From Acidobacteriaceae bacterium (GTDB lineage Bacteria; Acidobacteriota; Terriglobia; Terriglobales; Acidobacteriaceae): a stretch of 64,000 bases of DNA. The stretch spans positions 62,001 to 126,000 of the forward strand of contig JAOAPC010000010.1 of assembly GCA_025462735.1 (NCBI GenBank), read 5' to 3'. A program made the translations under genes and the position numbers. Below, one piece after another: positions 11,080 through 21,043 of this stretch. The notes under the pieces were generated by a model. The model was not told the DNA's origin and made no database searches. It worked only from the letters and a program-made list of their open reading frames with translations. How positions within the stretch are numbered: the first letter of the stretch is position 1; each line of letters begins with the position of its first letter.

Positions 11080-11385
11080 CTATGGCAGGACAACATCCGC
11101 GGTCTTCGGCATCCAGCCGAGCTGAGTCTTGAACATGTAAACGATCTTCACCGTGCTCCCCGTTTCGAGCTGTGTCGCTAGATTCGCAAGCTCCTGAGTG
11201 GTGTGAACGTTTTTGCCATTTACGGTCGTTATCACGTCGCCTGAACGCAAGCCTGCAACTCCAGCCGGGCCACTTTGAGAAATTTCCAGGATCTCAATTC
11301 CGGCCACTCCGGCCTGTTCCCAGTCTGCTCCTACAATCCCGAAACCGCTACCGGGGTGATTTCGACGGTTGAACACCTTTACCAT
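11080..11385 (-). CDS. Small PDZ-domain protein (possibly a truncated C-terminus)
   Basis: 'GIEILEISQSGPAGVAGLRSGDVITTVNGKNVHTTQELANLATQLETGSTVKI' PDZ fold signature; 101 aa. Confidence 0.7.
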   Translation of the reverse strand: MVKVFNRRNHPGSGFGIVGADWEQAGVAGIEILEISQSGPAGVAGLRSGDVITTVNGKNVHTTQELANLATQLETGSTVKIVYMFKTQLGWMPKTADVVLP

Positions 11386-11578
11386 CCGATGATTGATCGG
11401 CGGTTGAGGGAAAGCGCGTTAAATGATTTGTTTGTGATAAGAGTGAACTTCTTCAATACACGAACGACATCAAACTAACCATTCTGGTGCATTCTTTCAA
11501 TCGGACCAAACACAAAACTCGAACATATTGTTGCATTTTTAAGGATTTCAGATGGAAACATCACAGGAAGGCAGCACC

Positions 11579-12658
11579 TCATTGACGTATCAGTCCTCCC
11601 TTCGGTGCAATCAATTGCAAATTTCCGTCGTAGAACTGGTGCAACACTTCCTCCCTGAGCCGGTCGACTATCCCGTCCTGCAAGGCCTTTGCCATGAGAA
11701 CCTGCAGTTCCAACCACGTTTTCAAGGATAATCCGTACTGATGGGCAAACAGGCGTTGCTCCAGGGAGCGCAACGGCTCGTAGAACAGCTCGCCATGGAT
11801 GCGACCGCCCTCGACAAAAAACAGCGCTTCACCGAGAGTTTTGTGCGGACTCTTGATTTTGTTTTCCTGAAATAGTTCCTTGATGCCTTCGGCCCCATAA
11901 ACACCTTGAGTCAACCGCCTAAGCATAGTCAGCCCCACTCGCGTGTACATGTCGTAGCAGTAGCTGGGAAGATCAAAGAGAGTCTTCGACGGCGGAAGGG
12001 GTGTATCGTCCTGAGTCATTTCCAGCGGTAGCTTCAAACCCAGAAACCGCAACAATCCTGCCGTCCGCCAATCATTCTTCTTCTGCCAGGCCTTCCACGA
12101 AGTCTGCGCTCGCTGCACAGCCTCCTTGTATTCCAAAATGGTCGAAACTGTTGGCCTTTCGCCTGACTCTAGTTCTGGCAGTGTCGAGTTGACTGTCGCC
12201 GCTTCGATGATGCCGCAGCTGCAATAAATCCTGCTACGATTCGCGAGATCACACATTTGTTCCGCCAAAAAGCAAAACAAATCGTAGTTTTTGGTGCCGG
12301 TTGCTTTTGGAGGGAAGACAGCAGCGCAGGCAATTACGAAAGAGGCAAGTACATCATCGCCGGGACCTATATCTTCGCAGGCAATAACGCAGAGGCGTTT
12401 CCAAAAATAGGCGCACTCTTCCGACATACTGTCTATCGCCGAAACGAGTTGAAGGGCAGTGCGCTTGTCACCGCGTCGAATTGATTTCTGGAACGCAGAG
12501 ACCAATTCCCATTTACGTTGTTCCCCAAGCGCGAGACATCTGCTAGGGGGATGATAACCACGCATGCCAAAACATAGAGAAATCCATCTGTCAGATGGGT
12601 TTTCACCCCACCATCGGTGGGGATAGCTAAGCAGTTCCTCGATTTGACGATCAAACAT
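11579..12658 (-). CDS. RarA/MgsA C-terminal-domain-like protein lacking the AAA+ ATPase region
   Basis: 'WELVSAFQKSIRRGDKRTALQLVSAIDSMSEECAYFWKRLCVIACEDIGPGDD' resembles the RarA/MgsA C-terminal region; no Walker A/B seen. Confidence 0.6.
   Translation of the reverse strand: MFDRQIEELLSYPHRWWGENPSDRWISLCFGMRGYHPPSRCLALGEQRKWELVSAFQKSIRRGDKRTALQLVSAIDSMSEECAYFWKRLCVIACEDIGPGDDVLASFVIACAAVFPPKATGTKNYDLFCFLAEQMCDLANRSRIYCSCGIIEAATVNSTLPELESGERPTVSTILEYKEAVQRAQTSWKAWQKKNDWRTAGLLRFLGLKLPLEMTQDDTPLPPSKTLFDLPSYCYDMYTRVGLTMLRRLTQGVYGAEGIKELFQENKIKSPHKTLGEALFFVEGGRIHGELFYEPLRSLEQRLFAHQYGLSLKTWLELQVLMAKALQDGIVDRLREEVLHQFYDGNLQLIAPKGGLIRQ
11606..11619 (-). repeat. Hairpin-like repeat copy a (TGCAATTGATTGCA on minus strand)
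   Basis: Inside the 3' end of the RarA-like gene (encodes LQLIA). Confidence 0.7.
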
Positions 12659-13216
12659 ACTTTCGGTCCCCCTAGGATTGTATGTACTTGAAAAATAAGA
12701 TGTTCTGGGTCGTCTATGGTTGTATTTTTTGTCGGGGATTTAAGTATTTCCGCCATACTGCGAGACGGAGCTCCGCTGGGAGACCACTTGGAAAATTAGG
12801 GTATGCTGGGGTTCATCCTCGACCGTTAACGCCGCCCTGTACTCTCGAAGGGGCCGAGCCTAAAAACGCTGAGAAGACTTCATGACTGAGCAGAGCAAAA
12901 GAAATAAGGTTTCGCGCAGGGTTCTGGCAGATGTCTCTCCGGATGAACTGCCTCTCTTCGCAGACTAGCTGTAGCGGCGGCGGTATATCTGTACCATCCT
13001 CGGTGATTGACACGGCCTGCCCACTACGAACTTCCCCCGCGATGGAGTCGCTTCTTTTATGCAGTGGACGATACAATGCTGTCAAATGGTCGTATCCGCT
13101 TCAGGAACGCCAGGATCCGTCCCTGCTGGCCGACTTCTCGCTTAACGGTCTGTCTGTCTCTTCGACCAAATTTGGCTGCACTGAAAACACCTCGCATTAA
13201 CAAAGGATATTGAGGT

Positions 13217-13690
13217 TTGTTTATGAACAGTTCAGAAATGATGCAGAAGATCAACGGGATATGTGAGAGGCACGGAATAAAAATTGAGTTTAAAGCGGGC
13301 ACCAATTGCGCCAATCGCCGCGAGAAGAAGGTCTGGATCAAGGAGCTTGCCGACTCAGGAGATTTCGCCGTGGCATTGCACGAAATAGGGCACGCGATGT
13401 GCGATCCGGATAAAGAACCAGCCAGTCGATCGGAACTGCTTGATGCTGAGACAAGCGCATGGAAATGGGCTCTGGACAGCAACAACAATAACTTTGACGC
13501 AGAAGGCTGGAAGAGACTGCATGAAAGCCTGTATCAGTACTACTCCGGTGTCATGGATACCAGCCACCCGGCACACCAGCTGCTGATGAGAGCAGAGGAA
13601 CAAAACGACGCCATTCGACCGCGAGTTTCTAGTTACTTCACAGGCACGATTAAGTTCGGCGGCAAGAGGAACACCAGCCCGAAAAAGTGA
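13217..13690 (+). CDS. ImmA/IrrE-like zinc metallopeptidase
   Basis: 'DFAVALHEIGHAMCDPDKE' HExxH motif in a 157 aa protein. Confidence 0.65.
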   Translation: MFMNSSEMMQKINGICERHGIKIEFKAGTNCANRREKKVWIKELADSGDFAVALHEIGHAMCDPDKEPASRSELLDAETSAWKWALDSNNNNFDAEGWKRLHESLYQYYSGVMDTSHPAHQLLMRAEEQNDAIRPRVSSYFTGTIKFGGKRNTSPKK

Positions 13691-13806
13691 AAGCTCAGAA
13701 GCGTCCTTGCTACGATCTTCGTGATTGAGAGTTCGACGGTTTTTCGCGCGAACGTATTTCACTCACAACCAGTGATCCCGTCCCCGTTGTAGCTTTCTAA
13801 GATTCA

Positions 13807-13823
13807 GTGCAATTTGATTGCGC
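13807..13823 (+). repeat. Hairpin-like repeat copy b (GTGCAATTTGATTGCGC)
   Basis: Intergenic between convergent genes; G:U pairing would preserve the stem. Confidence 0.65.
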
Positions 13824-13886
13824 GAATGACCGGCGACTCGCGGCGCCTATCATTTCTACAACCCGCCCCTGCCCGCCCGCCTCCAA

Positions 13887-15011
13887 TCAAGCAGATTTTA
13901 CGGGGGCAGGCTTCGTTCCACCATGAATGTTACTGCTACTTAGAAGTAAAGTTGCAATATTCGCTCGAGTTTGATTTTTCAGGTCCGTTCCGTCGGGAAG
14001 TGAATCGAGTATTTGTACCACCATTCCAACAGTGTTGATTCTTTCCAGCACAGTCATGAACTCATTTGCCTGGGTTATTGTGGAACGATAAATGACCATG
14101 AATGTTGCACCGATAAACTGAGTGATAATGCCCGAGACGGCTGCGACCATGGTTGTTGGAGTGAATTTCGGCTGGTTAAACGATAGGAATACGCCCCAGA
14201 GAACAAAGCTGAATCCAACAGTCATCACGAACACCGCCACCCAAAACACGAGATTTACTTGGATTAGATTTCTATCGAAGTAGGCCTCGAGTTTGACTCT
14301 CGCGAGATCCCAAGCAAAACGAACTCGCTCAGGATTCGCGTCTGCCTGAGTCTTTGCTTCGACGAATCGCCGTTCACTCCGTTCTCGGGACGCCTTCAGC
14401 CGCTTGTCGGTCCACCAAAACAGCCACGCGACAGTGGCAAATACGCCCAACGAGTAGGCATACGGTTCTAAGATCGTCATAGAACGCGATTGGGACGTAA
14501 TTGGCCAATCGACCGATCCCATTGACATATCGCCGGCATAAAAGCTAAATCTGATCTGGGAGACCGTTGTATCGGCGGCCTTTATTCTTACCGAGGCACT
14601 CTGACTAGTTCCATTGCCGGACATCAAGTGAGTGCTGTCTGTTAACGAGATTTTGGACGGATCTAGAATGGCGTTTCCAGCATCCAGCAAAACATAAATC
14701 CCTTGCGGGGCAACGCCGGGCGTAAAAGTCTTCCAGGAATAAGCGCGCTGAAGAGTAAATTCAAGTGGAAGAACCCGTGATACGGACTCGGTCAGAACCT
14801 CTGGGCACTCGCACTTGATTACTACGTGAATGACTTCGCCTTCGTAAGCAATATCCCCTTGGTTCTGCTGAGATCGAGAGCGAGGATTGTCGCGTCTTTC
14901 AGGCCATATAAGTACTAAGTAAACGCTTAGAGCAACGACGCCAGCGGCGCCAAAAATCCACAAGGTTCTCACACGGGATAGGGTCCAAGGCTTTCGTGTA
15001 CCGCTTGACAT
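13887..15011 (-). CDS. Membrane protein of unknown function (374 aa)
   Basis: Several hydrophobic segments (LWIFGAAGVVALSVYLVLIW; LVFWVAVFVMTVGFSFVLWGVFL; MVAAVSGIITQFIGATFMVIY); third gene of a minus-strand set. Confidence 0.7.
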   Translation of the reverse strand: MSSGTRKPWTLSRVRTLWIFGAAGVVALSVYLVLIWPERRDNPRSRSQQNQGDIAYEGEVIHVVIKCECPEVLTESVSRVLPLEFTLQRAYSWKTFTPGVAPQGIYVLLDAGNAILDPSKISLTDSTHLMSGNGTSQSASVRIKAADTTVSQIRFSFYAGDMSMGSVDWPITSQSRSMTILEPYAYSLGVFATVAWLFWWTDKRLKASRERSERRFVEAKTQADANPERVRFAWDLARVKLEAYFDRNLIQVNLVFWVAVFVMTVGFSFVLWGVFLSFNQPKFTPTTMVAAVSGIITQFIGATFMVIYRSTITQANEFMTVLERINTVGMVVQILDSLPDGTDLKNQTRANIATLLLSSSNIHGGTKPAPVKSA

Positions 15012-15140
15012 GGTGGCACTCCTTAAGACAAGACCCGCATTGACCCGACAGTCTTTTGCATCAAATAAACTCAGTCAAACCTGGGACTGATCCGCGCGAT
15101 TCCTCAGTGGAACAGAGTACTCGGAATCCGAACGAGTGGA

Positions 15141-15623
15141 CTATAATCCGCCGTCCAAGGGAATATCCCTCTTTCCAGCAGAGGTCACCACCCGAACGAT
15201 CTTTTTTCCGCCATTCGTCTTCAGTTGAATACTTCGAATGTCAAGCCAGAGTAACCCGTGCACAGAGATACCCACAATATCTGTGAAAGCTGGGAGACCG
15301 TCCTCTTTCACCACATTGAAAGTCACTTCCGTTTTAAGTTGGATGCGCGTTCCGTTGAGCACTGATTCAATTTGCTGAACGTTAGTCCAAGCGACTCGGT
15401 TTCCCACTTTTGCGATCTCTTGTACCTTACTCACTAAGTCGGCCAGAGCACCTTCGATTGGAATATCGGACGCGGAGAGCGCCTGTCGGACAGTGCTGCC
15501 AGAAACCCTAACATTGTCGCCCAACGCCGAGAAAAGTTGCGTCACGAGTGAGATCTGATCTCCTGTTGAAGCCTTGGTACGAGAAATGATATTCGTGAGA
15601 TCGTCGACCGAAAGGTCAATCAC
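15141..15623 (-). CDS. Hypothetical protein (160 aa)
   Basis: Complete ORF between two membrane-protein genes on the same strand. Confidence 0.65.
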   Translation of the reverse strand: MIDLSVDDLTNIISRTKASTGDQISLVTQLFSALGDNVRVSGSTVRQALSASDIPIEGALADLVSKVQEIAKVGNRVAWTNVQQIESVLNGTRIQLKTEVTFNVVKEDGLPAFTDIVGISVHGLLWLDIRSIQLKTNGGKKIVRVVTSAGKRDIPLDGGL

Positions 15624-15721
15624 ATTACCCTCTTATTCGGAGGTGTTGAATCTAACCTCATCATGAATTTAGGCCGTTTATCGCGGCTTGCGAGCTCATC
15701 CAAGTTGAATCCTTGTAGGGT

Positions 15722-16720
15722 CTAGCTCTTGGATGGTTCCTCCAAACTTTTCTCGTGAGGTTTAATCGTCGAGCGAACCACCACTAGCTTATTTAACATG
15801 TCGAACCAAAATGGAGCCCCTAACGACACCGCGCAGGCTGTGATAAGCCACCCCAATAGTGACACCACACCAAAGCCAACCCACCACTTCACATCGTGAC
15901 CGCGACTAATCTTCCAGCCAATGGGCAGTCCATAGCTTTGGAAAGCTTCAATATTGGCCTTAAGTCCTCCGTCCACACCGATCTGCCCCTCTTTCTGCGG
16001 GCGATTAGCCAGATATCCCTGGGTAGCAGAGATCATCGCGTTCCGTTGTGCCTTATGGACCCAGAGATCGTTAGCTATGGAAATCGAATTCACGTTCATC
16101 GCCATAGCCAGTACAAAGCCCAGCACGAAGACGATCATTTGCGAACGGCGCTTATACCAGCCAGAGACACGATCCATGGTGCTATTAAACCAATTCTCGA
16201 CGTTCTCGCGGAACTTATCCACATCATCTCCGGATATATTGAGCATCGTTACCAACGCATCCTTAACTTTGGTGTTCCCAATTTGGGCGATCGCATCACG
16301 AAAGCTGGCGGTCGAGTTTGTCGCGCTTCGGTCAGGCACAAGAAGCCCGAAAATAGCTAAAGCAAAGCTGCGAGATGGAATGTACGACGGTAAGTTTGTC
16401 TTATCAGCAGCTACCGGATCGTAATTTCCCTTGAAAAGGCCGTTGATCATACCATGCTCGTACACCTTTTTAACCAAGGTTGTTCCGTCTGGGTCGTTCA
16501 GCAGCTCGCGAAGACCATTTTCCAAATCGGTTGCACGGTTCTTTAGCCTGCCTTCAATCAGCTCGTTGAGAGCCGAGCAAATCAGACTCAGCAACAAGTA
16601 AGTAAAAATCATACCTAGGGCAACATCGACAATGTCCGAACCAAACATCGACACCTCCAAAACCATGTAGAAAAGCACGCGCCCATTACACAGGTGGCAA
16701 CATAGAGATACCTCCGTCAA
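15722..16720 (-). CDS. Membrane protein of unknown function (start may be the internal MFGSDIVDVALGM)
   Basis: 'DIVDVALGMIFTYLLLSLICSALNELIEGRLKNRATDLENGLRELL' plus C-terminal TM segments and 'LGAPFWFDMLNKLVVVR'. Confidence 0.75.
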   Translation of the reverse strand: MTEVSLCCHLCNGRVLFYMVLEVSMFGSDIVDVALGMIFTYLLLSLICSALNELIEGRLKNRATDLENGLRELLNDPDGTTLVKKVYEHGMINGLFKGNYDPVAADKTNLPSYIPSRSFALAIFGLLVPDRSATNSTASFRDAIAQIGNTKVKDALVTMLNISGDDVDKFRENVENWFNSTMDRVSGWYKRRSQMIVFVLGFVLAMAMNVNSISIANDLWVHKAQRNAMISATQGYLANRPQKEGQIGVDGGLKANIEAFQSYGLPIGWKISRGHDVKWWVGFGVVSLLGWLITACAVSLGAPFWFDMLNKLVVVRSTIKPHEKSLEEPSKS

Positions 16721-17089
16721 GGAGTCTCTCTTTCGTGCGGCTGCTCAGCGCGGGGTGCGCACACGCGGGACGTTGCCTATTAGTTGAAGCGACCATTGAT
16801 GGCGGCCTTATATCAGGAAAAACACCGGGCGCCACATTTCTTATTTCGTGGTCGGAAAACCGACGGAAAAAGAAATTCCTTGTCGTCGCCAAGGGGCGTG
16901 TGGCAGGATATTGGCGCTTTCGCTTCGCCCCGGTCACCATTGAGAAACTTGGAGCCTTCGTTGGAGTTCAACTCCACTGTTCTTTATATGTTTGCCCACG
17001 CACCTATGTTCCGTTACCTGCTGCCGGGCATTTTTGCAAAGTCCGTGCTCGAAAGCAATTGACAGCAGACGCTTAGCAGGAGTCAGACC

Positions 17090-18307
17090 ATGCCGGCAGG
17101 ATTGGACAAGCTGCAACACATTGTCGTTCTCATGATGGAAAACCGCTCTTTCGATCACATGCTCGGATCTTTGACGGTGGTGAACCCTCAAATCGACGGA
17201 ATCAGAGACCAGCTGAGCAATCCTGATATAAACAGAACTCCGGTCAAGCCGTTGCCGTTGGCGGAGTTTCAATCGCAGTTGCAGCCTGATCCCGATCACC
17301 ATTTTCCGGCGGTAGATTTGCAGATTTTCGGCGGCAACAGGGCCGCTGACCGGCAGCCGAACATGCAAGGTTTTGTGAAAAGCTACTTCAATCAGCAGCA
17401 GGATGTCGGGCATTCGCAAAAAATTATGTACTACTTCGCGCAGAATCAGCTGCCGGTGTTGACCAACCTTGCGCTCGAGTTTGCGGTGTTTAACCGCTGG
17501 TTTGCGTCGATCCCGGGCCCGACAATCTGCAATCGCGCATTTGCGCACTATGGGACTTCGTTCGGTCGCGTAGATATGAATCTGCTTTATATAAACGAGC
17601 CGTTCCAGAGTATTTACAACCGGATGATCAATGCCAATCCCAAGCGCACGGCCAAGCTGTATTACTACGATGTGGCTAGTTCGACGATGGAGATCACGAA
17701 TTTGTTGCAGCATCAGCCGGAATTGTTTGGCACGTATCAGCAGTTTCTCAGCGACTGCGAGAATGGGGTGCTGCCGGACTATGCATTCGTCGAGCCGAAT
17801 TACAACGACCACGGTACGGAGGCTGCATCGGACCAGCACCCCGACCATAACGTGCAGGCTGGGGAGGCGTTTATTGCGTCGATCTACAACGCCATCAAGC
17901 AAAATGACCAGCTGTGGCAGAGCACGGCATTGCTGATCGTCTACGACGAGCATGGTGGAATTTACGACCACGTTCCGCCGCCCACTTGCCCGGTTCCTGA
18001 CCAATTTACCGCCTCCGTAAACGATACCGGCACCGGAATGCCGTTTGCGTTTGACCGTTTGGGAGTACGAGTTCCGGCCATTCTCGTGTCACCGTGGATT
18101 CAGAAGGGCACGGTTGTGAACCGCATCTTCGACCACGCGTCGATTCCTGCAACGGTGACGAAGTTTTTTCTCGGCGACTACTCTCCGCGTTCGCCGCGCG
18201 AGATTAATGCGGATGTTTTCATCGAGCCGAGAGGTGGTCAGGTTGATCCGGTGCGGAACCTGCTTTCGCTTGACGTTATGCGAAACGATTGCCCTGATTT
18301 CGGCTAG
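17090..18307 (+). CDS. Phosphoesterase family protein (phospholipase C / acid phosphatase-like)
   Basis: 'LQHIVVLMMENRSFDHMLG...YDEHGGIYDHVPPP...FDRLGVRVPAILVSPWI' characteristic of PF04185. Confidence 0.92.
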   Translation: MPAGLDKLQHIVVLMMENRSFDHMLGSLTVVNPQIDGIRDQLSNPDINRTPVKPLPLAEFQSQLQPDPDHHFPAVDLQIFGGNRAADRQPNMQGFVKSYFNQQQDVGHSQKIMYYFAQNQLPVLTNLALEFAVFNRWFASIPGPTICNRAFAHYGTSFGRVDMNLLYINEPFQSIYNRMINANPKRTAKLYYYDVASSTMEITNLLQHQPELFGTYQQFLSDCENGVLPDYAFVEPNYNDHGTEAASDQHPDHNVQAGEAFIASIYNAIKQNDQLWQSTALLIVYDEHGGIYDHVPPPTCPVPDQFTASVNDTGTGMPFAFDRLGVRVPAILVSPWIQKGTVVNRIFDHASIPATVTKFFLGDYSPRSPREINADVFIEPRGGQVDPVRNLLSLDVMRNDCPDFG

Positions 18308-18364
18308 GGTTACTAGAAGTGTGGGCGTAACCGACTGAACTCCCTATTATGGAAGGAGCAGGCG

Positions 18365-18721
18365 ATGGTTCTAATTCGAGTTCCGAAACCGCCTAAGAGC
18401 GCGATCGATCCGAGCCGGCCGGTCAATGCGCTACTAATGGCCCAGGTCATGCATTTGCACTATGCCGAACGAGTCCTTCCTGCGAAGTACCACACGGGCA
18501 TCTACGTCAACGCAATTAAGACTGAGGGCGAAGCCTCGGATTACATTGGCGCAGTTACAGGAGCGATCCACGAGGCACATGCGGCAGCGACGGCTAAACG
18601 TGTTCGGCAAATGCCTAAGCGTCGGCGCCCGATCGAAATTGCCGCGATGGCCGATGGCGTGCCAGCGAAGCGGAAGCCTAAGAAAAAGGCAAGCGTACGT
18701 AAGCAAACGCGAAGCAAGTAG
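18365..18721 (+). CDS. Hypothetical protein (118 aa)
   Basis: ORF after GGAGC..ATG; between phosphoesterase and barrel gene; Lys/Arg-rich C-terminus. Confidence 0.6.
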   Translation: MVLIRVPKPPKSAIDPSRPVNALLMAQVMHLHYAERVLPAKYHTGIYVNAIKTEGEASDYIGAVTGAIHEAHAAATAKRVRQMPKRRRPIEIAAMADGVPAKRKPKKKASVRKQTRSK

Positions 18722-18740
18722 CAGATCGCAGGAGGCGTAA

Positions 18741-20171
18741 ATGCGCTGGAGTGCGTTATTAGCGTTGTGGTTTACGTCAGCGCTAGCATTCGCTCAAGAA
18801 GGCTGGCTGCACGCGGATTTTCGCCGCGAAAGTGAACGCGTGTCGGACGCGTGCGGAAGTTTCAGCTTTAAAGCCGTGCCGGGATGTGCGATTGAGTTGT
18901 TTACCGATCATCCGCTTCACCTTGTCGCTGGCAGTATGCCGCCGCAGAACGGATTTGGGCTCGGGGGTGCCTTCGTTGCCCAGAGGAACACACCTAATTG
19001 GCGTTTGAGTTTTGATATGGATGCTGCCGGTTCGAACAATGGGTCCTGGCGTGCAGGCGGGTACTTGACCCTGATGCACACGCCGTATGAGCCGATACAA
19101 GTGATCCAGCCTGCGCCTCAGCCGGGGGGGAGTTCGCAGCCAAGCACTTCTCACAAAAAGCCGCGGGTGAATTTGGTTCATCCGTATACGGTCTTTAAAC
19201 TGTACGCGCAGACAATCTCGTTGAACAAATTGAACTACTTCGGGCTTGGCAATGATACGACCTTAGCCGGCGAGTCAGTCTTCGGGATGAACGAAACTAT
19301 CGTTGGCGGAAGCGCCGTTAAGCCAATTTATGAGTTGGGGTCGATCCGGAAACTAAATCTTGCGCTGCTGGGCGAAGTGAATGGGCGCTTTGTGAATCTC
19401 CGTGGCGAAACCGGGCAATCAGCTCCATCGATCGAGGCAGTGTACACAAACGCCACGGCACCGGGGTTGAGCAACCAGCCTGGGTTCGTTCAATTGGGCG
19501 AAGGCGTTCGTATCAATCCGATAATTGGAGATTATCTTGCACTGAATTACGTAGGAAGGTTTCAGCAATTCTTTGCGCCATCGAGCTCGACGAATTCTTT
19601 TCTGCGCTGGACTGTTGATCTTAACCATACCTTTTATTTGTATGGCTACACGAAGTCGGCTCCTGCTAAGACGGATGGAAAGGGCCCCGACGACTGCGCT
19701 CAGAACGCCGGGAACTGTCCGGCGGTTTCGCACTCTCGAAATCGGAACGGCTTCGTTAGCGTGCGTCTGCTGCTTTCGGAATCGATTACCTCGGCAAGAA
19801 GCGCGGTACCATTTTATCTTCAGCAGACGCTGGGAGGACAGGACATCAACAACGAATTGGCACTGGGCAGTTATCGAGACTACCGATTTCGCGCACCGAA
19901 TCTTCTACTCTTACAGGAGAGTTTAGAGCACTCAATTTGGGGTCCGTTTGGACTGAAATTGATGGCTGATGAGGGGCGGGTGGCGCTCACACACGGCGAC
20001 GTTGGGTTCAGCGATCTCAAGCACAGCTTCGCGGGAGGACTCACGCTGCGCGCCGGCGCTTTCCCAATGGTCTCCCTTATGTTCGCGTGGGGCGGGCCTG
20101 AAGGCCATCACAACATTTTCAATATGAACACGTCGCTACTGGGTGGCTCGGCGCGGCCGTCGTTGGATTGA
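18741..20171 (+). CDS. Outer-membrane beta-barrel protein, surface-antigen/Omp85-like C-terminus
   Basis: Signal peptide 'MRWSALLALWFTSALAFAQ'; 'ALGSYRDYRFRAPNLLLLQESLEHSIWGPFGLKLMADEGRVA' resembles Omp85 barrel strands. Confidence 0.6.
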   Translation: MRWSALLALWFTSALAFAQEGWLHADFRRESERVSDACGSFSFKAVPGCAIELFTDHPLHLVAGSMPPQNGFGLGGAFVAQRNTPNWRLSFDMDAAGSNNGSWRAGGYLTLMHTPYEPIQVIQPAPQPGGSSQPSTSHKKPRVNLVHPYTVFKLYAQTISLNKLNYFGLGNDTTLAGESVFGMNETIVGGSAVKPIYELGSIRKLNLALLGEVNGRFVNLRGETGQSAPSIEAVYTNATAPGLSNQPGFVQLGEGVRINPIIGDYLALNYVGRFQQFFAPSSSTNSFLRWTVDLNHTFYLYGYTKSAPAKTDGKGPDDCAQNAGNCPAVSHSRNRNGFVSVRLLLSESITSARSAVPFYLQQTLGGQDINNELALGSYRDYRFRAPNLLLLQESLEHSIWGPFGLKLMADEGRVALTHGDVGFSDLKHSFAGGLTLRAGAFPMVSLMFAWGGPEGHHNIFNMNTSLLGGSARPSLD

Positions 20172-20266
20172 AGGTGGTTCGTTCTTGGACTAAAAAAAAT
20201 CTTTATCGACTTGCCTTCCATGTGGCATACTCCGACCGTCAAGTGGGGGGAGAATAGGAGCGCGTT

Positions 20267-21043
20267 ATGGCCGGAAACGCGATTGCGCCTGTCCCTGCAG
20301 ACGGCGGTTCAGAGGATCGGTTCCTAAACCGAGTCCTGGACAGGATAGTTAAGAAGGGGCCGCCTTGGGCCCGCACCACCGCCCTGGTTGTCGCACTCGT
20401 TACCGGGGCCGTGCCATACCTGAGAATTCCAGTTAAATACCTTGAGAGTATCCTAGCGGAGAGGCGTCTAAATCAGACAAATCCCTATGCGGGAGGTGGA
20501 ATTCCTGACCGGACGAAAACAGCGCCGGGTACTGAGGACGAGCTCGGAAAAACCTCGTCCGACAATGGACATCTGGAGTGGCACCACGACGTCAAAAACG
20601 AAAATCCCGCCTACACGGTAATTTACGATAGCAGCGACAAAGGGTTCCTTGGATACAAGGTCTTCGATTCCGATGGTTGCATGTTGATTAGTCGACAAAA
20701 GGGGCAGCTTTCATCGATGAAGCTGATCCGCAACGTTGGCGAGTCAACATCAGCACGCAATGATGCTGTCCACTCGTACGAGAAGGCAGAGTTGCCCCCG
20801 AGACGATTAAGCGAGGAGCCTCAATTCGCCGAGGCTAGAGTTGTTCCCGTTCAGATGAGTTGTCTGAATCCTCATCCTGGGCAGTTTAGGTATTGGTATG
20901 GACCATCCACTGACCAGTGCTGGGTTCCAGTGTACCGACAGTTTGTTGATGGATGCACTCACTACCAAATGTTTAATCGCTGCAACGGCGTTTGGGAAGA
21001 GCAGATACATTGGACGATATGCAATTTCCCGCATCGGTGGTGA
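20267..21043 (+). CDS. Hypothetical protein (258 aa)
   Basis: Complete ORF, one hydrophobic segment (TTALVVALVTGAVPYL), Cys/Trp-rich C-terminus. Confidence 0.6.
   Translation: MAGNAIAPVPADGGSEDRFLNRVLDRIVKKGPPWARTTALVVALVTGAVPYLRIPVKYLESILAERRLNQTNPYAGGGIPDRTKTAPGTEDELGKTSSDNGHLEWHHDVKNENPAYTVIYDSSDKGFLGYKVFDSDGCMLISRQKGQLSSMKLIRNVGESTSARNDAVHSYEKAELPPRRLSEEPQFAEARVVPVQMSCLNPHPGQFRYWYGPSTDQCWVPVYRQFVDGCTHYQMFNRCNGVWEEQIHWTICNFPHRW

Noticed and set aside
16934-18004. 356-aa minus-strand ORF opposite the phosphoesterase
   Set aside because: Antisense of a confidently assigned coding gene; composition rich in R/H/V as expected for shadow ORFs.
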